Of a stretch of DNA of 64,000 nucleotides, positions 1 through 9,000 are shown in pieces; position 1 is the first letter of the stretch; each line of letters starts with the position of its first letter. Origin of the DNA: Actinophytocola sp036402745 (GTDB lineage: Bacteria > Actinomycetota > Actinomycetes > Mycobacteriales > Pseudonocardiaceae). The stretch spans positions 1-64,000 of the forward strand of contig NZ_DASWSJ010000087.1 in the NCBI RefSeq assembly GCF_036402745.1. The letters are read 5' to 3'. The notes under the pieces are model-generated. The model was not told the DNA's origin and did no database searches. It worked only from the letters and a program-made list of their open reading frames with translations. The translations under genes and the position numbers were made by a program.

Positions 1-1
1 G

Positions 2-925
2 ACGCTGCGGCTCGCCCGGCGGATGGCCGCCGGCGCGTCCGGCACCGACCTGCTGGAGCGGCTGCGGGTGCTGCCGGCGCCGCCGCTGCGGGCCGACCGG
101 GCGGCGGCGCCGGAGTCCACCGTGCCATACCGCTACGACGAGCGGCTGCTGGAGTACGACGCGTTCTTCGGCATCGTCCGGGCCGGCTCCGCCACGGGTG
201 GCGTGTTCGCGCACAGCCTGCTGATGGCCTATCGCTCGCTGCTCGAGGAGGGCATGGCCAGCGGCACCCGGCTGAGCTGGGGCGACTGGTCGGCGCTGTG
301 CTCGATCCTGCAGCGGATGATCAGCCGCAGCGTCGGCGAGCCCGCCGACGAGGTGCCGGTGGTGCTGACCCAGCCGCGGTTGCTGCGCTGGCACATGGAC
401 CCGGACCGGCGCTGGCGGGTCGGCCACCACGTGTTCTTCGTGCTGACCCAGTGCCTGATCGTCACGCTGCAGTCCTTCCGCGCCGGGCTGTCCGAAGAGG
501 ACACCGCGGCGGCGCGGCGGAACCTGCGGCTGGCCACCCGGCTGCTCATGGGGTCCGCCGCGGCGTTCGTGTTCGCCGCGGAGTTCAGCGCTGCGCAGTA
601 CAACGGGCGGGTGCGGCCGTCGATGGAGCCGCCGTTCGTCGGCGGCGGGTTCAGCGGGCTGCTCTCCCCGGACCACCAGTACCTCGTACGGCTGTTCGCC
701 GCGCTCCGCCCGGCGCTGCGGGCGCTGCCCGCCGAGCTGGGCCCCGACCACCGCGCGTTCGTCCGCGCGCTCGGCCGGGTCTACGACTCGCACAAGTACG
801 TCTGCGCGCGGTTCGGCGGCACCACCGGCCCGAGCCTGCGGACCAGCGACACGAGCGCGCTGCCCGCCGTCGACGTCGTCCACGCACTCAAGCTCGCCCG
901 GACCAAGATCGTGGGGCAGGTATGA
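2..925 (+). CDS. Uncharacterised helical protein, 5' end probably outside window
   Basis: I do not recognise this family. The frame is open to the left edge of the window and the first ATG is at 23, so the true start may lie upstream. About 300 residues are visible, mostly helical, with no signal peptide and no clear transmembrane span. There are several Trp, His and Tyr residues, including a WHMDP stretch, a GHHVFF stretch and a YDSHKYVC stretch, but no motif I can assign. The stop codon overlaps the start of the first NRPS gene as ATGA (922-925), so the two are translationally coupled, and the protein most likely serves the same pathway, perhaps as a tailoring enzyme. The function is inferred only from position. 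Confidence 0.7.
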   Translation, partial: TLRLARRMAAGASGTDLLERLRVLPAPPLRADRAAAPESTVPYRYDERLLEYDAFFGIVRAGSATGGVFAHSLLMAYRSLLEEGMASGTRLSWGDWSALCSILQRMISRSVGEPADEVPVVLTQPRLLRWHMDPDRRWRVGHHVFFVLTQCLIVTLQSFRAGLSEEDTAAARRNLRLATRLLMGSAAAFVFAAEFSAAQYNGRVRPSMEPPFVGGGFSGLLSPDHQYLVRLFAALRPALRALPAELGPDHRAFVRALGRVYDSHKYVCARFGGTTGPSLRTSDTSALPAVDVVHALKLARTKIVGQV

Positions 926-3900
926 CCAACGGCCAGTTCGCGATGCGACAGATGCCCTCGTTCGCGCACGTCCTCGCGCGGCGGGCGGGCGAGACACCCG
1001 ACGAGGTGGCGCTGCACTTCCGCAACCCGGCGTGCGAGCTGACCTACGGGCAGCTGCACCGCAAGGCCTCGGCGATCGCGGCCCGGCTCGCCGAGGTGAC
1101 CACGCCGGGAGAGCGCGCGGTGCTGCTCCTCCCGCCGGGTGCGGACTACGTGACCGCGTTCTTCGGCTGCCTCTACGCCGGGGTGATCGCGGTGCCGACC
1201 TACCCGCCGCTCGACGAGCGCCAGGTGCCGCGGCTGATGTCGGTGGTGGCCGACGCGGAGCCGAGCGTTGTGCTGACCCTGCCGGACCTGGTCGAGTTCG
1301 CGCGGGACAGCCTCGTGCGCAACGGGCTGGACCGCCCGATGGCGTGGGTCGGCGTCGACGTGGCCGAGTCCGGCGACCCGCACGGCGAGCCGGTGCCGGA
1401 CCGGGCCGACACGGTGGCGTTCCTGCAGTACACCTCGGGCTCGACGAGCAACCCCAAGGGCACCGTCGTCACGCACGCCAACCTGCTGGACAACTCCGAC
1501 GCCATCCGGGTCCTGTTCGGACACTCCCGGGACAGCCGCGGGGTCATCTGGCTGCCGCCGTACCACGACATGGGGCTGATCGGCGGGATCCTGCAGCCGA
1601 TCTACACCGGCTTCCCCGTGCAGCTGATGTCGCCGCTGGACTTCCTCGCCAGCCCCATGTCGTGGCTGCTGGCGGTCAGCGAGTTCCGCGCGACGACCAG
1701 CGGCGGCCCCAACTTCGCCTTCGACCTGTGCGTCCGCAAGATCTCCCCGGAGCGGCGGGAGGGGCTGGACCTGTCATCCTGGGCGGTCGCCTTCTGCGGT
1801 GCGGAGCCGATCCGGGCCGACACGTTCGAGCGGTTCGTGGCGGCCTTCGAGCCACACGGGTTCTCCCGCTCGGCCCTCTACCCGTGCTACGGGCTCGCGG
1901 AGAGCACGCTGATCGCCGCCGGGGTGGGGCGAGGCACCGGGTTCCGCCCGTGCCCGCGGCCGCCCACCGACCTGTCGGGTCCCGCGCCGATCTCCTGCGG
2001 CTCGGCGGTGCCCGGCCACACGATCGAGGTGCGCGTCCCGGGGCAGCCGGCAGCGTTGCCGGACGGTGAGATCGGCGAGATCTGCGTGCGTGGCCCGAGC
2101 GTGGCGCTCGGCTACTGGCAGGACCCGGCCGCCACCGCCGCGGCGTTCGAGGTGGACGGCGCCGGCCCGCGCACGTTGCGGACCGGCGACCTCGGGTTCC
2201 TGCACGGCGGCGAGCTGTACGTGACCGGCCGGCTCAAGGACCTGGTGATCGTGCGGGGCCGCAACCTGCCCGCCGAGGACCTCGAGCACGCCGTCGGCGG
2301 ATGCCATCCGGCGATCCGGCCGGGTGCGGTGGCCGCGTTCGAGGTGGACGTGGCCGGTGAGCCGGGGCTCGCGGTGCTGGTGGAGCTGACGACCGACGAC
2401 CCGGAGGCACGCGCGGGGGTGATCGCCGCGGTGCGCAGCGGTCTCGTCGCCGCGTTCGGCGTGCGGCCCGAGGTGGTGCTGCTCGCGGGCAAGGGCGCCA
2501 TCCCCAAGACCCCGAGCGGCAAGATCCGCCGCGCCGAGTGCCGGCTGCGTTACCTGGGCGGCACGCTGCCCCTGCTGGAGGAGCAGCGGACCGACGCGGC
2601 ACCGGACCGGGCCGGGCCGGACCTCGGCCGGCGGGTGGCGGACCTCGCGGCGACCGTGCTCGAGGTCGTCACCGTCGGTGTCGGCACCTCGCTCACCGCG
2701 GCCGGCCTGGACTCCCTGCGGGCGGTGGAGCTGGCCCGCGCGGCCCGGGAGACGCTCGGCGTCGAGCTGGCGCTGCGGGACCTGCTCGTCGGCGCGACAC
2801 CGGCGGAGCTGGCCGACTCGGCCACGACGGCGCGGCCCGACACCGGCGTGCCGTCGGCGGACCTCACCCGGCCCAGCGACGGCGAGCGGGGCCTGTGGCT
2901 CGCGAGCCGGCTATCCGGCGACCCCGACCACTACGTCCTGTCGATCGCGCTGGACCTCCTCGGCCCGGTGGACGACCAGCTCGCCGCCCAGGTTGTCGAC
3001 CTGCTCGCCGGCCGGCACCCCGCGCTGCGCACGTACTTCCCCGACGAGGCGGGCGAGCCCGTGCGGTGCGCGTGCCCGCGGCCGCTGGCGCTGCGCGTGG
3101 TGGACCTGGCCGGCGCCACCGAGGCCGAGCTGGAGCACGCGGTGCGCGAGCACGCCTCGGCGGGCATCGATCCCGCCACCGGCCCGCTGTGGCGCGCGAC
3201 CTTGCTGCACGGGCCGGACGCTTCGGTCCTCGTGCTGTGCGCGCACCACATGGCGTGCGACGTGTGGTCGCTCGACCTGCTGGCCGGCGAGTTCGCGGAG
3301 GCATACGAGTGCCTGGCGCGCTGCGAGCAACCACGCCTTGCCCCGCCCGGTGACCCCGCCCGGGTGGCCGCGCGGCAGGCCGATCGGCTCGCCGGGGAGC
3401 GCGGTACGGAGCTGGCCGCGTACTGGCGCGACGCGCTGGCGGACCTGCCGCCCCCGGGCGCGCTGCCGCAGGCCCGCCCGCACCGGCGCGTCGCCGCACC
3501 CGCGCGGCGCTACCGCATGCGGATGCCGTCCTCGGTCGTCGACGCGGTGCACGACCTCGTGCGGGAGACCGGCGCGACGCCGTACTCGGTGCTGCTGACC
3601 AGTTTTGCCTGGACGTTGTACCGCTATACCGGCGAGCACCGGTTCCTGCTCGGCGTCCCCGCGGCGGGCCGGCTCGATCCGGAGGCCGCGGCCGCCGTCG
3701 GCTACTTCGTGAACCCGCTGCCGTTCGTCTGCGAGATCGACGACGGCGCGGACTTCCGCGCGCACCTCGGCCGGGTGGCCGCGCGATCGGCCGAAACCCA
3801 GGCCCACCAGGACTACCCGTACCAGCGCATCGTCGAACAGGTCGTGCCGGCGGACCGGCGCGCGGACCTGATCCGGATCGTCCTTCTGCAGCAACAGGTT

Positions 3901-6090
3901 CCGCAGGGGCACGCGCTCTCGCTGCTGACCGGCGACCGGCCGCAACCCTTCGGCACGCTCACCGCCCGCGCCCGGTTCGTCGACCAGCGGACCGCGCCGT
4001 TCGAGCTCACCGTGGAGATCGGCGCCGCCCCCGACGGGTTCGCCTGCTCGCTGATCTACGACACCGAGGCGCTCACCGAGCCCGACGTGGCGGCGTTCGC
4101 AGACCACTGGGCGAGGGTGCTCGCCGAGGTCACCACCGCGCCCGGCCTGCGCCCGGGCGAGGTCGAGCTGCTCACCGGCGAGGAGTGGCGGCGGCTGGTC
4201 CACGACTGGAACACCTGTCCGTCCCGAGTGGACGGTCCGGGCACCCTGCCGGAGGCGGTGTTCGCCGTCGGCATGCGAGATCCCGGCGCGGTGGCGGTGG
4301 CTGACGCGGGCGGCGTGCTGACCTACGGCGAACTGGACCGGCGCTCCGCCACGTTGGCCGCGATCCTCGCCGAGCACGGCGCCGGGGACGACGAGCCGGT
4401 CGCCCTGCTGCTGCCCGCCGGCCGCGACCTCGTCGTGGCGATGCTGGCCGCGCAGCGAGCCGGCTCGCCGTACCTGCCGCTCGACGTCGACAACCCGGAC
4501 GGCCGGCTGGCCGCGATCCTCGACGACGCGAGCGCGCCGGTGACCGTGACCAACCGGGAGCTCTCCACCGCGCGGGCGGACGTGCTGCGCGGCCGGGTCG
4601 TGCTGGTCGAGGACGCCGCCGGCCAGGACCGGAACCCGCCCGAGCTGGTGCGCCATCCCGACCAGCTGGCACACGTGATCTACACCTCCGGCTCGACGGG
4701 CACCCCGAAGGGTGTCGCATGTGGACATCGCGGGGTGCTGAACCTCGTCCGCGACTACGCCGAGCGGGCGCCCGTCGCGCCCGGTGATGCGGTGGGCTGG
4801 TGGACCAGCCCCGGCTTCGACGTGTCGGTGCTCGAGGTCTTCTCGGCACTCGTGGCCGGCGCGACCGTGCAGGTGTGCCCGCCCGCCGCCCGGCACGACG
4901 CCGGTGCCGTGCTCGACTGGCTGGCCGAGCGCCGGGTCGCCAGCGCCTTCCTGCCGGCGCACCTGCTGCCCGAGCTCGCGGACCTCCTCGTCCACAGTCC
5001 GGGCCGGCTCGCGCTGCGCCGGCTGCTGGTGGGGGTCGAGCCGATCCAGCAGGCGCTCCTGCGCCGCATCGCCGGGCGGGTGCCGGGGCTGAGGATCGTC
5101 AACGGTTACGGGCCGACCGAGACGACGGTGTGCGCGACCTTCCACCACCTCGACCCCGCCGGGACCCAGGACGGCATCACGCCGCTGGGTGCCTCGCTCG
5201 GCAACTGCCCGGTATACCTGCTCGACACCGCGCTGCGGCCGGTCCCGGTCGGCGCGGTCGGCGAGATCGTCGTCGGCGGCGCGGGGGTCGCCCGGGGCTA
5301 TCGCGGCCGGCCCGGGCTCACCGCGGACCGGTTCGTGCCCGACCCGTTCACCGCCGGCGGGCGGCTCTACCGCACCGGCGACCTCGCGCGGTACCGGCCC
5401 GACGGGCAGCTCGTCTTCCTCGGACGGGCGGACCAGCAGGTGAAGGTGCGTGGCATGCGGGTGGAGCCGCGCGAGATCGAGACCGTGCTGGCAACCCACC
5501 CGGCGGTGACCGCGGCCGTGGTGGTGGCCGACGGCACGGCACCGGACACCCGGCTGGTCGGCTACGCCCGGGTCGGCGGTGCCCGGGCGGGCGAGCCGAC
5601 CCTCGGCGCGGAGATCACGGCGTACCTGCGCGCCCGGCTGCCTGGGCCGATGGTGCCCGGCACGGTGCTGCTCGTCGACGAGTGGCCGACGACGCTGAAC
5701 GGCAAGCTCGACCTGAGGCGCCTGCCGCGCCCCGAGCCGGTGACCGTGACCGTGGCCCCGGTCGGCGAGGTCGAGACGGCGATCGCCGAGGTGTGGGCCG
5801 AACTGCTGGAGCGGCCGGCGGTCGGCCGCACCGACGACTTCTTCGAGCTGGGCGGCCACTCGCTGCTCGCCACCCGCGCGTCCGCCCACCTCACCGCGCG
5901 GCTCGACGTGCCGGTGGAGCCGTGCCACGTGATGGACCACCCGACGGTCGCCGAGCTGGGTGCGCTCCTCGCCGCGCAGCCACGCCGGCGCCGCGGCGCC
6001 GACCTGACCCACGTGCTGCTCGACCACATCGCCACGCTCCCGGACGAGGCGTACCGGTATCTGGAACCCGACGCAGGAGAGGTGTCGTGA
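922..6090 (+). CDS. NRPS loading and first module: FAAL-ACP-C-A-PCP
   Basis: This 1722-residue protein starts the peptide chain. Residues about 1-560 are a fatty acyl-AMP ligase, recognised by YTSGSTSNPKG (about 167), the FAAL-type LPPYHDMGLIGG stretch and a C-terminal GKIRR. An acyl carrier follows (GLDSL, about 595), then a condensation domain (HHMACDV, about 774), an adenylation domain (YTSGSTGTPKG about 1253; NGYGPTET; GKLDLR about 1594) and a carrier (GGHSLL, about 1643). A hand-read ten-residue specificity code is roughly D-V-L-A-L-G-G-V-C-K, which I cannot match to a substrate. In this architecture FAAL activates a free fatty acid as its adenylate, moves it to the ACP, and the C domain acylates the first amino acid. 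The ATG at 922 overlaps the upstream stop, and the gene ends in a GTGA overlap with the next NRPS gene. Confidence 0.95.
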   Translation: MTNGQFAMRQMPSFAHVLARRAGETPDEVALHFRNPACELTYGQLHRKASAIAARLAEVTTPGERAVLLLPPGADYVTAFFGCLYAGVIAVPTYPPLDERQVPRLMSVVADAEPSVVLTLPDLVEFARDSLVRNGLDRPMAWVGVDVAESGDPHGEPVPDRADTVAFLQYTSGSTSNPKGTVVTHANLLDNSDAIRVLFGHSRDSRGVIWLPPYHDMGLIGGILQPIYTGFPVQLMSPLDFLASPMSWLLAVSEFRATTSGGPNFAFDLCVRKISPERREGLDLSSWAVAFCGAEPIRADTFERFVAAFEPHGFSRSALYPCYGLAESTLIAAGVGRGTGFRPCPRPPTDLSGPAPISCGSAVPGHTIEVRVPGQPAALPDGEIGEICVRGPSVALGYWQDPAATAAAFEVDGAGPRTLRTGDLGFLHGGELYVTGRLKDLVIVRGRNLPAEDLEHAVGGCHPAIRPGAVAAFEVDVAGEPGLAVLVELTTDDPEARAGVIAAVRSGLVAAFGVRPEVVLLAGKGAIPKTPSGKIRRAECRLRYLGGTLPLLEEQRTDAAPDRAGPDLGRRVADLAATVLEVVTVGVGTSLTAAGLDSLRAVELARAARETLGVELALRDLLVGATPAELADSATTARPDTGVPSADLTRPSDGERGLWLASRLSGDPDHYVLSIALDLLGPVDDQLAAQVVDLLAGRHPALRTYFPDEAGEPVRCACPRPLALRVVDLAGATEAELEHAVREHASAGIDPATGPLWRATLLHGPDASVLVLCAHHMACDVWSLDLLAGEFAEAYECLARCEQPRLAPPGDPARVAARQADRLAGERGTELAAYWRDALADLPPPGALPQARPHRRVAAPARRYRMRMPSSVVDAVHDLVRETGATPYSVLLTSFAWTLYRYTGEHRFLLGVPAAGRLDPEAAAAVGYFVNPLPFVCEIDDGADFRAHLGRVAARSAETQAHQDYPYQRIVEQVVPADRRADLIRIVLLQQQVPQGHALSLLTGDRPQPFGTLTARARFVDQRTAPFELTVEIGAAPDGFACSLIYDTEALTEPDVAAFADHWARVLAEVTTAPGLRPGEVELLTGEEWRRLVHDWNTCPSRVDGPGTLPEAVFAVGMRDPGAVAVADAGGVLTYGELDRRSATLAAILAEHGAGDDEPVALLLPAGRDLVVAMLAAQRAGSPYLPLDVDNPDGRLAAILDDASAPVTVTNRELSTARADVLRGRVVLVEDAAGQDRNPPELVRHPDQLAHVIYTSGSTGTPKGVACGHRGVLNLVRDYAERAPVAPGDAVGWWTSPGFDVSVLEVFSALVAGATVQVCPPAARHDAGAVLDWLAERRVASAFLPAHLLPELADLLVHSPGRLALRRLLVGVEPIQQALLRRIAGRVPGLRIVNGYGPTETTVCATFHHLDPAGTQDGITPLGASLGNCPVYLLDTALRPVPVGAVGEIVVGGAGVARGYRGRPGLTADRFVPDPFTAGGRLYRTGDLARYRPDGQLVFLGRADQQVKVRGMRVEPREIETVLATHPAVTAAVVVADGTAPDTRLVGYARVGGARAGEPTLGAEITAYLRARLPGPMVPGTVLLVDEWPTTLNGKLDLRRLPRPEPVTVTVAPVGEVETAIAEVWAELLERPAVGRTDDFFELGGHSLLATRASAHLTARLDVPVEPCHVMDHPTVAELGALLAAQPRRRRGADLTHVLLDHIATLPDEAYRYLEPDAGEVS

Positions 6091-9000
6091 CCGCGTCGCC
6101 CGAGCTGCTGTCCGACGCGCAGCGCGCGCTCCTCGCCAGGATGAGCGCTTCGCCGGGGGAGCGGGCCGGCCTGTTCCCGCTGACCGCCGCGCAACGCAGC
6201 CTGTGGTTCCTCGACCAGCTGCGCCCGGGGGACACCGCCTACCACATGCCGGCCCTGCTCCGCCTGCGCGGCCGGCTCGACGAGCGCCGGCTCGCGGCCG
6301 CGTTGCAGCGGGTGGTCGACCGGCACGAGTCGCTGCGCACCACGTTCGTCGCCGTCGACGGCCGGCCGCTGCAACGGGTCCAGGCGACCCAGCCACCTGG
6401 TATGTCCATTGTGGACCGAATCGGCCGGGACCCGGCGGAGGTGGTGCGGGAGGCCATCCGGTCCGCCCACGAGCCGTTCGACCTCGCGTGCGGGCCGCTC
6501 GTCCGCTCGGTCCTGTGGCGCCTGGCCGACGACGACCACCTGCTGCTGCTCGTCGTCCACCACATCGTCGCGGACGGCTGGTCGGTCGGGTTGCTGCTGG
6601 CCGACCTCGACGTCGCGTTCGCCGGCGGCACGCTCACCGGGACCGCGCCCGGGCTGTGCCCGGTGGACCTCGCTCTGCGCGAGGCGGCCTCCGCATCGGA
6701 CACATCGGCGAGTCACTGGGTGCGCACGCTCGCCGGGGTGCTGCCCTCCGGGCTGCCCGACCGGGTGGAATTGCCACCGGAGCAGGCCTGCCGCACCACC
6801 ACGCTGCCGCTGCCCGCGCACCTGACCACCGCGGTCGGCGGGTTCGCCCGGCAGCACCGCGACACCGACCACGCCGTCCACCTCGCCGCGCTCGCCGCGG
6901 TGTGCCACCGGTTCACCGGGCGGTCCGACGTGGTGATCGGCGTGCCGCACGCCCGCCGGTCCGGCCCGGAGACGCAGGGCACGGTCGGCCTGCTGGTGAA
7001 CACGCTGCCGGTCCGGGTCCGCTGGGACGGCGATCCCAGCTTCGCCGAGCTGGTCTCGATCGCCGGCCGCGCCACCCGCGCGGCGATCGCGCACGGCGAT
7101 GTGCCGTTCGACGTGCTGGTGGACCAGATCGCCGGGCCCGCGTCGGCCGACAGGGCGGCCCTGTTCGACCTGATGCTCACGATCACCCCCGAGCTGCTGG
7201 CCACCGGCCGGCTCGGCAACGTCGACGTCGAGGTGCTGCCCGTGCCGGCCCGGGCGCCGAAGTTCCCGCTGACGCTGGGGGTCGAGCGGCACGCCGGCCA
7301 CACGGTGCTGCGCTGCGAGTACCACACGGCCCGCTTCGACGAGGAGGTGGTGCACAGCCTCGTCCGGTCCGTGCGTGCCTTCCTGGCCGCCGCGTCGACC
7401 GAGCCGAACGCGCCGCTGTCGGCCCTGACCTTGCCGGACACCGATGACACCGTCGAGCGGCCGCCGCCTCCGCCGGACTCACCCGGCGGAGGCGGCGGCG
7501 GGCTCGGCGAGGCGGTGGCCGAGGTCGCCGCGCGTACCCCGGACGCGGTGGCCGTCGTCGATCCCACCGGACACGTGACCTACGGCGAGCTGATCGCACG
7601 GGCCGGGCGGCTCGCGGCGGTCCTGCGCGCCCGGTGTGGCGAGGATGTGCTGGGCCGCCGGCCGGTGGCGGTGTACCTCGCCGCCGGGGTCGAGCACGCG
7701 GTGGCCTGCCTCGCCGTCGTCCTCGCGGGTGGGCACAGTCTCGTCCTCGACCCAGGGCATCCCGTCGAGCGGCACTGGGAAGCGCTGGCGCGCAGCGAGC
7801 CGTGCCTGCTGCTGGGCACGTCCGCCGGGCTCGACGAGCTGGGTCCGGCAGGGGTCGGCACTCTCGCCGTGGACCTGCTCGAGTCCGCTGTGGACGGTGC
7901 GGGCGGCGGGGTCGCTCGGCTCGGTTACCCGGCCGCGCTCGCCGCGGTCACGGCCGACGGCCTGACCTTCACCCACGCCGCCCTCGCCACACTCGCCGCC
8001 GGTGCCCGGCCCGCGGAGGCGTACCTCCACGCCGCGGGACCCTCGACGCCGTCGGGACTGCTGGAGCTGTGGTGCACCCTGCTCACCGGCTCGCGTGGCG
8101 TCGTGGTCGGGCCGGACCTGGCCGACGGCGTGGCGGCCGCGGTGACCGAGCACGGCGTGACCACCGTGGCCCTGACCGGCCGGCAGCTCCGGTCGATCCT
8201 GGTCGACCGGCCCTCCGCGCTGTCCGCGGTAGGTGAGCTGGTCGTCGACGGGCACCCCGGCGGGACGCGTGGGCAGGTGCGCCGTCCCGACGGCCGGGTC
8301 CACGTGCTGGACGCCGCGCTGCGGCCGGTGCCCGTCGGCGCGGTCGGCGAGGTGTACATCGGCGGTGCCGCGACCGGGATCCACAACCGGCCGGCGGCGA
8401 CGGCGGACCGGTTCGTGCCGTCGCCGTTCGACGCCGGCGAGCGGCTGTACCGGACGGGCGAGCGCGCGGTCCGCCGCGCGGACGGCTCGCTCCTGCCGGC
8501 CGACGCACCGGCAGAGCGGTGGCTGCTGGGCCAGGCCGACATTCTCGACGCGGCGGTCCTCGTGCGCGATGACGTGCAGGGCAACCCCGGCCGCGTCGCC
8601 TACGTCGTGCCCGCCCCCGGCGCCTCGCCCGACCACGCCGAGCGGCGTGCCCGGCTCGCCCGGCGCCTGCCGCCCGTCGAGGTGCCGGACGTGTTCGTCG
8701 ACGTGCCACGCATCCCGCTCGACGCCGACGGCGAGCCGGACGCCGAGCTGCTGCCCCCGCCCGCCCGCACGTCGCTCGGCGCGACCCGGTCCGCGCCCGC
8801 CGACGGACCGGAACGGTCGGTCGCGGCCGCCTGGGCGGACGTGCTCGACGTCGACCTGCGGGTGATCTCCCGGGACGACAACTTCTTCCACCTCGGCGGG
8901 CACTCGCTGCTGGCGAGCCGGCTGGTCGCCCGGCTGTCCCGCGACCTCGGCCGGGCGGTTCCCGTCCAGCTGGTGTTCGACCACCCGACGCTGCGCGCGA

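Noticed and set aside
298..921. In-frame extension upstream of the first NRPS start
   Set aside because: It would overlap the upstream gene fully and encodes Arg/Pro-rich sequence. The ATG at 922 begins the normal FAAL N-terminus.
2911..6396. Very long open frame on the minus strand opposite the first NRPS gene
   Set aside because: High-GC DNA leaves antisense frames open. The translation is Arg/Gly/His-rich without motifs, while the plus strand shows complete NRPS domains.
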